Below are positions 1-5,826 of a stretch of 5,826 nucleotides of DNA, in pieces. The translations under genes and the position numbers were made by a program. Below the pieces are notes generated by a model that was not told the origin of the DNA, searched no databases, and was given only the letters and a program-made list of their open reading frames with translations. Every line of letters begins with the position of its first letter. Position 1 is the first letter of the stretch. The stretch spans positions 1 to 5,826 of the forward strand of contig CAMFIW010000212.1 in assembly GCA_945952355.1 (NCBI GenBank), written 5' to 3'. This DNA comes from an uncultured Phenylobacterium sp. (lineage in GTDB: Bacteria; Pseudomonadota; Alphaproteobacteria; Caulobacterales; Caulobacteraceae).

Positions 1-2
1 AG

Positions 3-167
3 GGTCTCTATTGGTCGATGAACGCCGCGCCGCGCAACGCCGCGGACCCGCAGTTCACCGATCACTACTTCACCGGCGACTATCCCACCCGCCTGCTCGA
101 CCGAGAGATCGCCGAAGGGCGCAACGACGCGGCCGAACGCCAGCTCTCCTTCCTGGTCGACGCGTGA
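3..167 (+). CDS. purF: Amidophosphoribosyltransferase, C-terminal end (5' truncated by window edge)
   Basis: Only the last 54 codons are present, entering at the window edge and ending in TGA at 165-167. The visible peptide contains PQFTDHYFTGDYPTRLLD followed by a short tail ending QLSFLVDA. The (C/Y)FTG(D/E)YPT block near the C-terminus is characteristic of PurF, the cytoplasmic enzyme that moves ammonia from glutamine onto PRPP, the first committed step of purine nucleotide synthesis. The catalytic N-terminal glutaminase and the phosphoribosyltransferase core lie outside the window, so activity cannot be judged. The stop codon overlaps the GTG start of the next gene (GTGA, 164-167), which suggests translational coupling and a shared transcript. 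The identification rests on recalling this terminal motif; the reading frame and the overlap are seen directly. Confidence 0.82.
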   Translation, partial: GLYWSMNAAPRNAADPQFTDHYFTGDYPTRLLDREIAEGRNDAAERQLSFLVDA

Positions 168-1177
168 GCGGAGCCCCGGCCGGCGGGATCCTTTCCCGCC
201 TGAAGCCCGACTGGTACATCCTGCTGATCGTCGGCATGGTGGTGCTGGCGAGCGTGCTGCCGGCGCGCGGCGCGGCGGCGCCGGCCTTCGGCCTCGCCAC
301 CAAGATCGCCATCGGCCTGGTTTTCTTCCTGCATGGCGCAAAGCTCTCGCGCGAAGCGGTGATCAAGGGGGTGACCCACTGGCGGCTTCACCTCCTCGTG
401 CTGACCGCGACCTTCATCCTCTTCCCGATCCTGTGCGTCGGCCTCGCCGCCCTGCCCCCCTGGATCACCCCCGTGGCGCTGGCGCCCGGGATCGTGTTCC
501 TGGGGTGCCTACCCTCGACCATACAGAGTTCGATCGGCTTCACGGCCATCGCGCGCGGCAATGTGGCCGGCACCGTGGCCTCGGCGACCGCGTCGAACCT
601 GCTCGGCATCGCGCTAACCCCCCTCCTTGGCGCCCTCTTGATGCACGGCCAGCACGGCGGGCTGTCCCTGCAGTCGGCGCAGTCCATCGTGGTGCAGTTG
701 CTGATCCCCTTCGTCGCCGGCCAGGTGCTGCGACGCTGGATCGGCGGCTGGGTCGCCAAGCAGAGCAAGCTGCTGTCCTATGTGGACCGCGGATCGATCC
801 TGCTGGTGGTCTATTCCGCTTTCTCGGAGGCCGTGGTCGGAGGCATCTGGAGTCGGGTCGGCGCCCTCGATCTCTTCCGCCTGCTGGTGATCTGCGCCGT
901 CCTGCTGAGCCTAGTCCTGCTGGGTACGCTCGCCGCCGCGCGTCTGTTAGGCTTCAACAAGGAGGACGAGATCACCATCGTCTTCTGCGGATCGAAAAAG
1001 AGCCTGGCCAGCGGCGTGCCCATGGCGGGGGTGCTGTTCCCAGGCGCGGCGCTTGGTCCAATCCTCCTGCCGATCATGCTGTTCCATCAGATCCAGCTCA
1101 TGGCCTGCGCCGTGATCGCGCAGAACTATGCCCGCCGCCGCGACACGGCGGCGGACACCACCGCTCAGACCGTCTAG
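164..1177 (+). CDS. Bile acid:sodium symporter family transporter (SBF-like, SLC10A7/YfeH type)
   Basis: Predicted inner-membrane protein of 337 residues with about ten hydrophobic segments (roughly 17-34, 42-58, 73-97, 103-119, 135-160, 172-190, 209-226, 236-258, 270-290 and 295-320). Two conserved stretches mark the SBF-like family (PF13593): CLPSTIQSSIGFTAIARGN at 115-133, and FCGSKKSLASGVPMAG at 274-289, followed by LPIMLFHQIQL. In this superfamily the two non-helical crossover regions bind sodium and substrate. Bacterial SBF-like members have no firmly established substrate, so transport of a specific compound is not claimed. I chose GTG at 164 because it overlaps the purF stop as GTGA and gives a short N-terminus just before the first membrane segment. 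The frame stays open upstream to position 11, but that part lies inside purF and is Arg-rich, unlike a membrane protein. No clear Shine-Dalgarno is visible, consistent with coupling to purF. The C-terminus is short and polar. Confidence 0.85.
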   Translation: MSGAPAGGILSRLKPDWYILLIVGMVVLASVLPARGAAAPAFGLATKIAIGLVFFLHGAKLSREAVIKGVTHWRLHLLVLTATFILFPILCVGLAALPPWITPVALAPGIVFLGCLPSTIQSSIGFTAIARGNVAGTVASATASNLLGIALTPLLGALLMHGQHGGLSLQSAQSIVVQLLIPFVAGQVLRRWIGGWVAKQSKLLSYVDRGSILLVVYSAFSEAVVGGIWSRVGALDLFRLLVICAVLLSLVLLGTLAAARLLGFNKEDEITIVFCGSKKSLASGVPMAGVLFPGAALGPILLPIMLFHQIQLMACAVIAQNYARRRDTAADTTAQTV

Positions 1178-1186
1178 AAGCCCACC

Positions 1187-1942
1187 ATGACCGACAAGAC
1201 CCTGCCGCTCGACGGCCAGATCGCCCTCGTCACCGGCGCCTCGCGCGGCATCGGCCACGCCTGCGCCCTCGCGCTCGCCAAGGCCGGAGCCCACATCGTC
1301 GCCACGGCGCGCACCCAGGGCGGACTGGAAGCTCTCGATGACGAGATCAAGACGTCGACCGGCCAGTCGGCCACCCTGGCGCCGCTCGACCTCGCCGAGC
1401 CGACAGGCCTCGACCAGCTCGGCTTCGCCATTCACCAGCGGTTCGGCCGCCTCGACCTGCTGGTCCACTGCGGCGCGATCCTTGGCCCGCTGACCCCAGT
1501 CGCCCATCTCGATCCCCCGGCCTGGGACAAGGTGATGGCGGTGAACGCCACGGCGACCTATCGCCTGATCCGCGCCACCGAGCCGCTGCTCAAGTCCGCG
1601 CCAAAGGGGCGCGCCCTGTTCCTCACCACTGGACGCGTGGTGCGCCCCAAGGCGTTCTGGGGGCCCTATGGCGCGTCGAAGGCCGCGATGGAGCACATCG
1701 TGCGCACCTGGGCCGACGAGCTCGAGAACACGCCGGTCCGCGCCGCGCTGGTCGATCCGGACGTCATGCGCACCCGGATGCGGGCTGAGGCCATGCCGGG
1801 TGAAGATCCCGAAACCCTGCCCGACCCGTCCGAGATCGGCCCACTGATCCTAGAACTTGCACAGGCGGATCTGGGTTCTCCGAAGGCTACCGTCTTGTTT
1901 TCGGAGTGGAAGCAGCGGTCCGCGACGCCCGCTTCGGCTTGA
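1187..1942 (+). CDS. Short-chain dehydrogenase/reductase (SDR), YciK-like
   Basis: Cytoplasmic NAD(P)-dependent oxidoreductase of 251 residues, the usual length for a classical SDR. The Rossmann nucleotide-binding motif TGASRGIG lies at 16-23, the region equivalent to NNAG reads HCGA at 94-97, the structural Asn is N120, and the YxxxK pair is Y161/K165 in YGASK. The residue 13 before the Tyr, normally the catalytic Ser, is T148 (ACT codon, 1628-1630). The usual PG after strand six reads PD (191-192). The segment [18 protein letters not shown] resembles the corresponding part of E. coli YciK as I recall it, so I place it near that group; the substrate is unknown. The start ATG lies nine bases after the transporter stop with no strong ribosome-binding site, suggesting cotranscription. 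The 3' end (residues 234-251) overlaps the 3' end of der on the opposite strand. The SDR fold is near certain; the specific function is open. Confidence 0.9.
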   Translation: MTDKTLPLDGQIALVTGASRGIGHACALALAKAGAHIVATARTQGGLEALDDEIKTSTGQSATLAPLDLAEPTGLDQLGFAIHQRFGRLDLLVHCGAILGPLTPVAHLDPPAWDKVMAVNATATYRLIRATEPLLKSAPKGRALFLTTGRVVRPKAFWGPYGASKAAMEHIVRTWADELENTPVRAALVDPDVMRTRMRAEAMPGEDPETLPDPSEIGPLILELAQADLGSPKATVLFSEWKQRSATPASA

Positions 1943-3476
1943 CCCCCGGGCGCGACAGCTTCTGCGCGCGGCCCTTCGGCGCACCGGAGGGTTTCGCCTT
2001 GGGCGTGTAGGCCTTCTTCGGCTTGGCCGCCGCGCCGGCCTGCGCCTTAGCCGCGGCCGCGGCGCGAGTCTTCGTCGCCAGCCCGGTCTTGGCCTTGTTG
2101 CGATTTGGCCGCGGCGCGTCGGTCGAACCGCCGGACTTGGCCTCGCCCTCGGCGAAGGGATTCTTGTTCGACTTGACGGTGAGGCGCATCGGCACGCCCG
2201 GCAGGTCAAAGCTCTCGCGCAGCGAATTGATCAGATAGCGCCGGTAGTGGTCTGGCAGCTGGTCGGCGCGGCTCGCGAACATCACGAAGGTGGGGGGACG
2301 GGCCTTGGTCTGGGCCATGTACTTCGGCTTCACCCGACGGCCGTTCACCGCCGGCGGCGGGTGGCGCTGAATGGCGAGCGCCAGCCAGTCATTGAGATCG
2401 CGCGTCTTCACCTTGGTCGACCAGTCGCCATAGGTCTTGAAGACCGCCGGCATCAGCCGGTCCAGCCCACGTCCCGTCTCGGCCGAAAGCGCGACCAAGG
2501 ACGAGCCGCGCAGTTGCGGAAGCACGCGGCCGGCCGTCTCGTTGATTTCCGCGAGCGTCGCCTGGGGATCGATCACCAGGTCCCACTTGGTCAGGACGAA
2601 GACGAGCCCTCGCCCCTCGCGCTCGACAAGATCGGCGATCTGCAGGTCCTGGATCTCGAACGGATGCGTGGCATCCATCACCAGGATGACCACCTCGGCA
2701 AACGTGATTGCGCGAATGGTGTCGGCAGTCGAAAGCTTCTCCAGCTTCTCCTGCACCCGCGCCTTGCGCCGCAAGCCGGCGGTGTCCACGAGGCGGATCG
2801 GGCGCCCGTCCCATTCCCAGTCGACGGGAATGGCGTCGCGCGTGATCCCCGCTTCCGGGCCCGTCAGCAGGCGATCCTCGCCGATCAGCTTGTTGATCAA
2901 GGTGGACTTGCCGGCATTTGGCCGTCCGACGATGGCGATGCGCACCGGCTTCTCGCCCAGTTCCCCATCGACGATCTCATGATCGTCGGAATGGGCGGCG
3001 ACGGCCTGATAGAGGTCGGCCATTCCCTCGCCGTGTTCGGCGGAGATCGCGATGGGTTCACCCAGGCCGAGCGCGAAGGCCTCGTTCACGCCGATATCGC
3101 CCTGCTTGCCTTCAGCCTTGTTCGCGGCCAGCACGACCGGCTTGTCCGCGCGGCGCAGGATCTCCGCGAAGACTTCGTCCATGGGCGTCACGCCCTCTCG
3201 AGCGTCGACGACGAAAAGAGCGACGTCGCATTCCAGGATGGCGAGCTCGGTCTGCGCGCGCATCCGCGACTCGAGGCTGTCGTCCGTGACGTCCTCGAAC
3301 CCCGCCGTGTCGATCAACTCCAGGTCCAGGTCGCCAATGCGGCCGGTTCCGAACCGGCGGTCTCGCGTGACCCCCGGCTGGTCGTCGACGATGGCGAGCT
3401 TCTTCCCTGCGAGCCTGTTGAACAGGGTCGATTTGCCGACGTTCGGCCGTCCTACGATCGCGAGCCTGAGGGCCAT
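1887..3476 (-). CDS. der: Ribosome-associated GTPase Der (EngA)
   Basis: Essential tandem GTPase that acts in maturation of the 50S ribosomal subunit. The 529 residues hold two G domains and a KH-like domain. G domain 1 has P-loop GRPNVGKS 9-16, DTAG 56-59, NKAE 119-122 and SAE 145-147. G domain 2 has GRPNAGKS 184-191, DTAG 231-234, TKWD 296-299 and SAE 331-333. The KH-like region runs from about 355 to 440 and ends in SNKNPF. The G4 motif of the first domain has Glu where NKxD has Asp. After about residue 445 comes a low-complexity tail of some 84 residues with about 24 Lys/Arg and almost no acidic residues, making the protein longer than E. coli Der (490). The ATG at 3474-3476 places the P-loop at the normal distance from the N-terminus. 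It lies 12 bases after the bamB stop with only a weak ribosome-binding site, so it is probably cotranscribed with bamB. Its last 18 codons overlap the convergent dehydrogenase gene. Confidence 0.97.
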   Translation of the reverse strand: MALRLAIVGRPNVGKSTLFNRLAGKKLAIVDDQPGVTRDRRFGTGRIGDLDLELIDTAGFEDVTDDSLESRMRAQTELAILECDVALFVVDAREGVTPMDEVFAEILRRADKPVVLAANKAEGKQGDIGVNEAFALGLGEPIAISAEHGEGMADLYQAVAAHSDDHEIVDGELGEKPVRIAIVGRPNAGKSTLINKLIGEDRLLTGPEAGITRDAIPVDWEWDGRPIRLVDTAGLRRKARVQEKLEKLSTADTIRAITFAEVVILVMDATHPFEIQDLQIADLVEREGRGLVFVLTKWDLVIDPQATLAEINETAGRVLPQLRGSSLVALSAETGRGLDRLMPAVFKTYGDWSTKVKTRDLNDWLALAIQRHPPPAVNGRRVKPKYMAQTKARPPTFVMFASRADQLPDHYRRYLINSLRESFDLPGVPMRLTVKSNKNPFAEGEAKSGGSTDAPRPNRNKAKTGLATKTRAAAAAKAQAGAAAKPKKAYTPKAKPSGAPKGRAQKLSRPGVKPKRASRTAASTPKTRR

Positions 3477-3488
3477 GACGCCATCGTC

Positions 3489-4892
3489 TTATCGCAGCGC
3501 GATGAGTTTGGCCTCATCGGTCACGACATAGATGGTTCCATTCAACGCGATGGGCGCGATCAAGACCGGTTCGCCGAGATCGACAGACTTCTCGACGGCG
3601 CCCGTCTTGGCGTTCAACGCGACGAGTTCGCCGGTATCCGAGGCGGTGATCAGCTTGCCGCTGGCCAGCAGCGGGCTCGACCAGAGGGGATGGACGATGT
3701 TCTTGCCCTTCTTGCCCTCCCCCAGCTTGTTGAAGAAGGCGCCGCGCACCTTCTTCACCCGACCTTCGCTCAGGTCGCGGATCCAGTAGACTTGGCCGGT
3801 CTCGCGAGAGGCGCAATAGACCTTGCCCCCCTTGTCGACGACATAGACCACGTCGCCGGCGGGCCAGGGCGAGGTGATGCCGGTGATCGGCAGGGTCCAG
3901 CGGGCCTGGCCGGTGCGAAGATCGGTCGCGGCGAAGACGCCTGAGTGGCTGACCGCGAACACGTCGCCATTGTAGATCACCGGGCGACCGGGAATGTCGC
4001 GAATTTCGGAGAGCGCATTGGTGCGGCTGGCGCGCGAGAGCGCCTCGTTCCACAGGTCGTTGCCGTTGGCGGTGCGCAACGCCACCAATTCGCCCGAGCC
4101 GAACGAAGCGACCACGGTGTCGCCAGACACCGCCGGACTGGACGCGGCAAGGATGCGCGCCGATTCCGAAAGCGCCTGATAGGTCCAGCCATCGGCGCCC
4201 GTCGCGGCGTCGAAGGTCAGCAGGGTGTTATCGATGGCCACGACGAAGACCCGCCCGCCGGAGATCGTCGGGGCGGCGTGGATCGGCTGTTCGGTGGCGG
4301 TCTTCCAGATCGCCGCGCCAGTGTGGGCGTGCAACTCGGCCACGAAGCGATAGCCGGACGAGACCACCAGCTTGCCGTCAGCGATGGCGAGCCCGCCCCC
4401 GAAGGCCTCCTTGTCGCGCTTGTTCTTCGGACGCAGATCGACCGACCAGACTTCGGCGCCCGACTGGGCGTCATGCGCCGAGACTCGCGCCTCGCCGTCC
4501 ATCACGTAGACCTTGCCGTTCACGGCCACCGGCGGAGCGGTCACATAGGCGCCGCGCTTGCTCTTCTGGCCGAAGGCGCGCTTCCAGGCGACGTTCAGGC
4601 CAGGCGCCTGAACATGCTCCATCGCCTGCTCCGGCGTACCACCGGGCAGAGGCCATTGGTTCACCGCCTTGGGGTCGGGCAGGAAGAAGTCGGCGCCCTT
4701 CAGGCCATCGGCGACCTCGATCTTGTCGTCGAAGGCGTTGATGGCGATCCGATTCCCCGCCGATGCGGTTTCCTTCGGGCCCTTATCGCCGCGATGGAAC
4801 GGATTGATCTTGCTCACGGTGGAGCAGCCGGTCGCGGCCAGGCGGGCCGTCAACAGGAGGACGAGAAGGCCGTTGCGGCGCGAGAACGCCAT
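3489..4892 (-). CDS. bamB: Outer membrane assembly lipoprotein BamB (PQQ-like beta-propeller)
   Basis: Predicted 467-residue lipoprotein of the BAM complex, which inserts beta-barrel proteins into the outer membrane; it would face the periplasm. The N-terminus MAFSRR is followed by a hydrophobic stretch and a lipobox-like AATGC with the acylated Cys at 23. An Arg at 17 interrupts the hydrophobic core. From about residue 115 on there are repeated PQQ-type blades, each with a strand such as VNGKVYVMDGEARVSAHDAQ and a following TGAxxW-type motif (TGAAIW 191-196, TGADGW 231-236, NGNDLW 276-281, TGQARW 327-332, TGQVYW 365-370). This fits an eight-bladed propeller. A basic loop at about 378-397 lies between late blades. 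It is longer than E. coli BamB (392), with a longer region before the first blade. The start at 4890-4892 is chosen for the signal peptide; the frame stays open far upstream but only within the preceding gene. It overlaps that gene by 43 bases and precedes der by 12. Confidence 0.92.
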   Translation of the reverse strand: MAFSRRNGLLVLLLTARLAATGCSTVSKINPFHRGDKGPKETASAGNRIAINAFDDKIEVADGLKGADFFLPDPKAVNQWPLPGGTPEQAMEHVQAPGLNVAWKRAFGQKSKRGAYVTAPPVAVNGKVYVMDGEARVSAHDAQSGAEVWSVDLRPKNKRDKEAFGGGLAIADGKLVVSSGYRFVAELHAHTGAAIWKTATEQPIHAAPTISGGRVFVVAIDNTLLTFDAATGADGWTYQALSESARILAASSPAVSGDTVVASFGSGELVALRTANGNDLWNEALSRASRTNALSEIRDIPGRPVIYNGDVFAVSHSGVFAATDLRTGQARWTLPITGITSPWPAGDVVYVVDKGGKVYCASRETGQVYWIRDLSEGRVKKVRGAFFNKLGEGKKGKNIVHPLWSSPLLASGKLITASDTGELVALNAKTGAVEKSVDLGEPVLIAPIALNGTIYVVTDEAKLIALR

Positions 4893-5653
4893 TGAGCGGT
4901 CGGGTCTTGCCGTTGAGGCAGTTCGAGAGCCGAGGCGGGCGCCGCGGCGGGCTGCGGGGGCGGCGGCAGGGCCAGCGCGGCCTTGGCGTCCGCCGGGACG
5001 AGCTTGGCCGACCCCGAATCGATCAGGGCCATGGCGGCCTTGGCGCGATTGCGGGCGCCGTCCTGAGCGTCGGGCGAGATGGAGATCACGACGAAGTCGC
5101 CTCGTGCGCCCGCCGTGTCGCCTGCCATGAGCTTTGCGAAGGCCAAGGCCTCGCGCGCTTCGATGCGATAGGGGCGGTCCGGTTTCATCAGGGGGTCCAG
5201 GCGAGCCTGGATCTCCTTGTAGGATGCCGTATCGAGCAGGGCGAAGGCCGCCTTCAGGCGCGCAGAATCCGCCAACATGGGCTCGGGCGAGGCCGCCGCG
5301 GCTTCGTCGAACAGCTTCACCGCGCCAGCCGTGTCGTTGGCCTGCAGCTTCAAACCGCCAAGGTGCTGCAGGGCGAGCGCCTTGTAGGCCTTGGATGGAC
5401 CTTGGGACACTTCGGTCCAGAGAGTTTGGGCCTCGATGGTGTGACCCTTGTCCATTGCGTCGAGGGCCTGGGCATATTCGTTCGACGCCTTGGCTTCGGC
5501 TTTCAGGCGGTTGTCGTCCCAAAGCTTCCAGCCGATGGCCGCCGCCAGCGCCAGGGCGAGCGCGCCAGCAGCCCAAGGCAGGATCTTCAGCGCAAGCGCC
5601 TTGTAGCGGTCGGAGCGAAGTTGCTCCTCGACCTCTTCAAAGACATCGACCAC
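4850..5653 (-). CDS. Membrane-anchored TPR-like protein (YfgM type, TPR_21 family)
   Basis: Predicted 267-residue bitopic inner-membrane protein. About 23 cytoplasmic residues (DVFEEVEEQLRSDRYKAL) precede one transmembrane helix at about 24-45, and the rest should lie in the periplasm. Helical, Ala-rich TPR-like repeats cover about 55-225 (for example YKALALQHLGGLKLQANDTAG at 90-110 has the hairpin pattern), then comes a Pro/Ala-rich tail. In E. coli, YfgM is an ancillary SecYEG partner encoded directly upstream of bamB; the same position here supports the assignment, while the Sec role is inferred by homology. The start is GTG at 5651-5653: an in-frame TAA lies immediately before it, and a GGAG ribosome-binding site lies nine bases upstream. 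The last 14 codons run through the bamB signal-peptide coding region in another frame, so translation of the two is probably coupled. It could equally be named simply a tetratricopeptide repeat protein. Confidence 0.88.
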   Translation of the reverse strand: MVDVFEEVEEQLRSDRYKALALKILPWAAGALALALAAAIGWKLWDDNRLKAEAKASNEYAQALDAMDKGHTIEAQTLWTEVSQGPSKAYKALALQHLGGLKLQANDTAGAVKLFDEAAAASPEPMLADSARLKAAFALLDTASYKEIQARLDPLMKPDRPYRIEAREALAFAKLMAGDTAGARGDFVVISISPDAQDGARNRAKAAMALIDSGSAKLVPADAKAALALPPPPQPAAAPASALELPQRQDPTAQWRSRAATAFSSSC

Positions 5654-5661
5654 TTATGGAA

Positions 5662-5667
5662 ACTCCG
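5662..5667 (-). promoter_or_regulatory. Ribosome binding site of the TPR-like gene
   Basis: On the minus strand this reads CGGAGT, with GGAG at 5663-5666, nine bases before the GTG start at 5653. It is the clearest Shine-Dalgarno match among the genes here and helps settle the non-ATG start, because a TAA codon directly precedes the GTG in the same frame. The other genes start by overlap or a very short gap and lack such a site. Confidence 0.6.
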
Positions 5668-5699
5668 CTCGACGGCGCATCAGGAATAGAGCGGCGGAA

Positions 5700-5726
5700 C
5701 CTATAGCGGCGGCGGCCGCGCTGCAA
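5700..5726 (-). promoter_or_regulatory. Candidate housekeeping sigma promoter for the TPR protein-bamB-der operon
   Basis: The minus strand shows TTGCAGC (5720-5726), a 12-base spacer, then GCTATAGG (5700-5707). The Caulobacter housekeeping consensus, as I recall it, is TTGaCgS, 10-14 bases, GCtANAWC; both halves match well in their first bases and the spacing fits. Transcription would start near 5693, leaving a leader of about 40 bases before the GTG. It sits in the only sizeable gap on this strand, just where an operon promoter is expected. The surroundings are GC-rich and no start site has been mapped, so this is a prediction. Confidence 0.5.
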
Positions 5727-5783
5727 CGTCGGGTTCCACCCCCCCGCCCGTCTGGCCGCCAAGCATGGCCGAACCGTGGCCGT

Positions 5784-5825
5784 TCATCCCTCGCCTGACA
5801 TGAATCGCTCGAAGGCGTCCTTGTG
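5784..5825 (-). CDS. Possible C-terminal fragment of an unidentified upstream gene
   Basis: A minus-strand frame entering from the right edge encodes 13 residues, HKDAFERFMSGEG, and stops with TGA at 5784-5786. The peptide has an amphipathic, protein-like makeup and its codons favour G/C in the third position, whereas the other two minus-strand frames here are Arg/Gly-rich. I do not recognise the family; 13 residues are too few. If real, this gene is separated from the TPR-like gene by about 130 bases that contain the candidate promoter and no clear terminator. Confidence 0.35.
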   Translation of the reverse strand, partial: HKDAFERFMSGEG

Positions 5826-5826
5826 G

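Noticed and set aside
11..163. Upstream extension of the transporter frame to an earlier start.
   Set aside because: The extra residues are Arg/His/Pro-rich and overlap the purF C-terminus in another frame; the GTG at 164 gives a normal family N-terminus.
947..1696. A 249-codon minus-strand open frame opposite the dehydrogenase and transporter.
   Set aside because: No domain or signal is visible, and the plus-strand dehydrogenase has all its family motifs; this is a shadow frame.
1943..2000. GC-rich short inverted repeats just past the dehydrogenase stop as a terminator.
   Set aside because: They lie within the der coding sequence, have no T-run, and are ordinary for Lys/Arg/Ala-rich coding DNA in a GC-rich genome.
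1857..3944. A 695-codon open frame on the plus strand opposite der and part of bamB.
   Set aside because: It is antisense to two clearly identified genes, is rich in Arg, Gly and His with no recognisable domain, and is the kind of long shadow frame expected opposite GC-rich coding sequence where stops are rare.
4893..5576. An N-terminal extension of the bamB frame for about 228 more codons upstream.
   Set aside because: That part lies within the TPR-like gene in another frame, is Arg/Gly-rich, and would place the lipoprotein signal in the middle of a protein.
5727..5783. A possible terminator for the right-edge gene, with GGCC-containing repeats and a run of seven C at 5739-5745.
   Set aside because: The only stems I could draw are four to five base pairs and no U-run follows on the minus strand. 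The C run is short and outside any gene, so phase variation is not supported.
5802..5806. GANTC methylation sites, for example here and at 5265-5269 and 5016-5020, as signs of CcrM control.
   Set aside because: The sites are scattered through coding regions and none overlaps the candidate promoter, so a regulatory role is not supported.

Overview
The window looks like chromosomal DNA from a GC-rich alphaproteobacterium, most likely of the Caulobacter/Phenylobacterium group. This is inferred from three things: strong G/C preference at third codon positions, an NKAE-type G4 motif in Der together with a TPR protein-BamB-Der gene order, and a candidate promoter that fits the Caulobacter housekeeping pattern as I remember it. 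The species cannot be fixed from sequence alone. The region is dense and mostly housekeeping. I see no tRNA, rRNA, CRISPR array, insertion sequence or phage gene.

Left half, plus strand (about 1-1942). The C-terminal end of amidophosphoribosyltransferase (PurF, purine synthesis) is followed, with a 4-base GTGA stop/start overlap, by a SLC10A7/YfeH-type membrane transporter of the bile acid:sodium symporter superfamily. Nine bases later comes a YciK-like short-chain dehydrogenase/reductase. Spacing suggests one transcript, although the three products share no obvious pathway.

Right half, minus strand (about 5700 down to 1887). A candidate promoter and a GTG-started gene for a membrane-anchored TPR-like protein (YfgM type) lead into bamB (outer-membrane lipoprotein of the BAM complex) and then der/engA (double GTPase for 50S ribosome assembly). 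The TPR gene overlaps bamB by 43 bases, and bamB and der are 12 bases apart. The same yfgM-bamB-der order occurs in E. coli. It joins envelope biogenesis (Sec translocon and BAM) with ribosome maturation.

The two blocks converge, and their last genes overlap tail to tail by 56 bases (1887-1942). The overlapping part of der belongs to a long Lys/Ala/Pro-rich basic tail not found in the shortest family members. At the far right edge, a 13-codon minus-strand fragment may be the end of another gene. I found no convincing undescribed system. The points most worth checking are the convergent overlap with the basic Der tail, a Thr in the catalytic Ser position of the dehydrogenase, and an Arg inside the BamB signal peptide.
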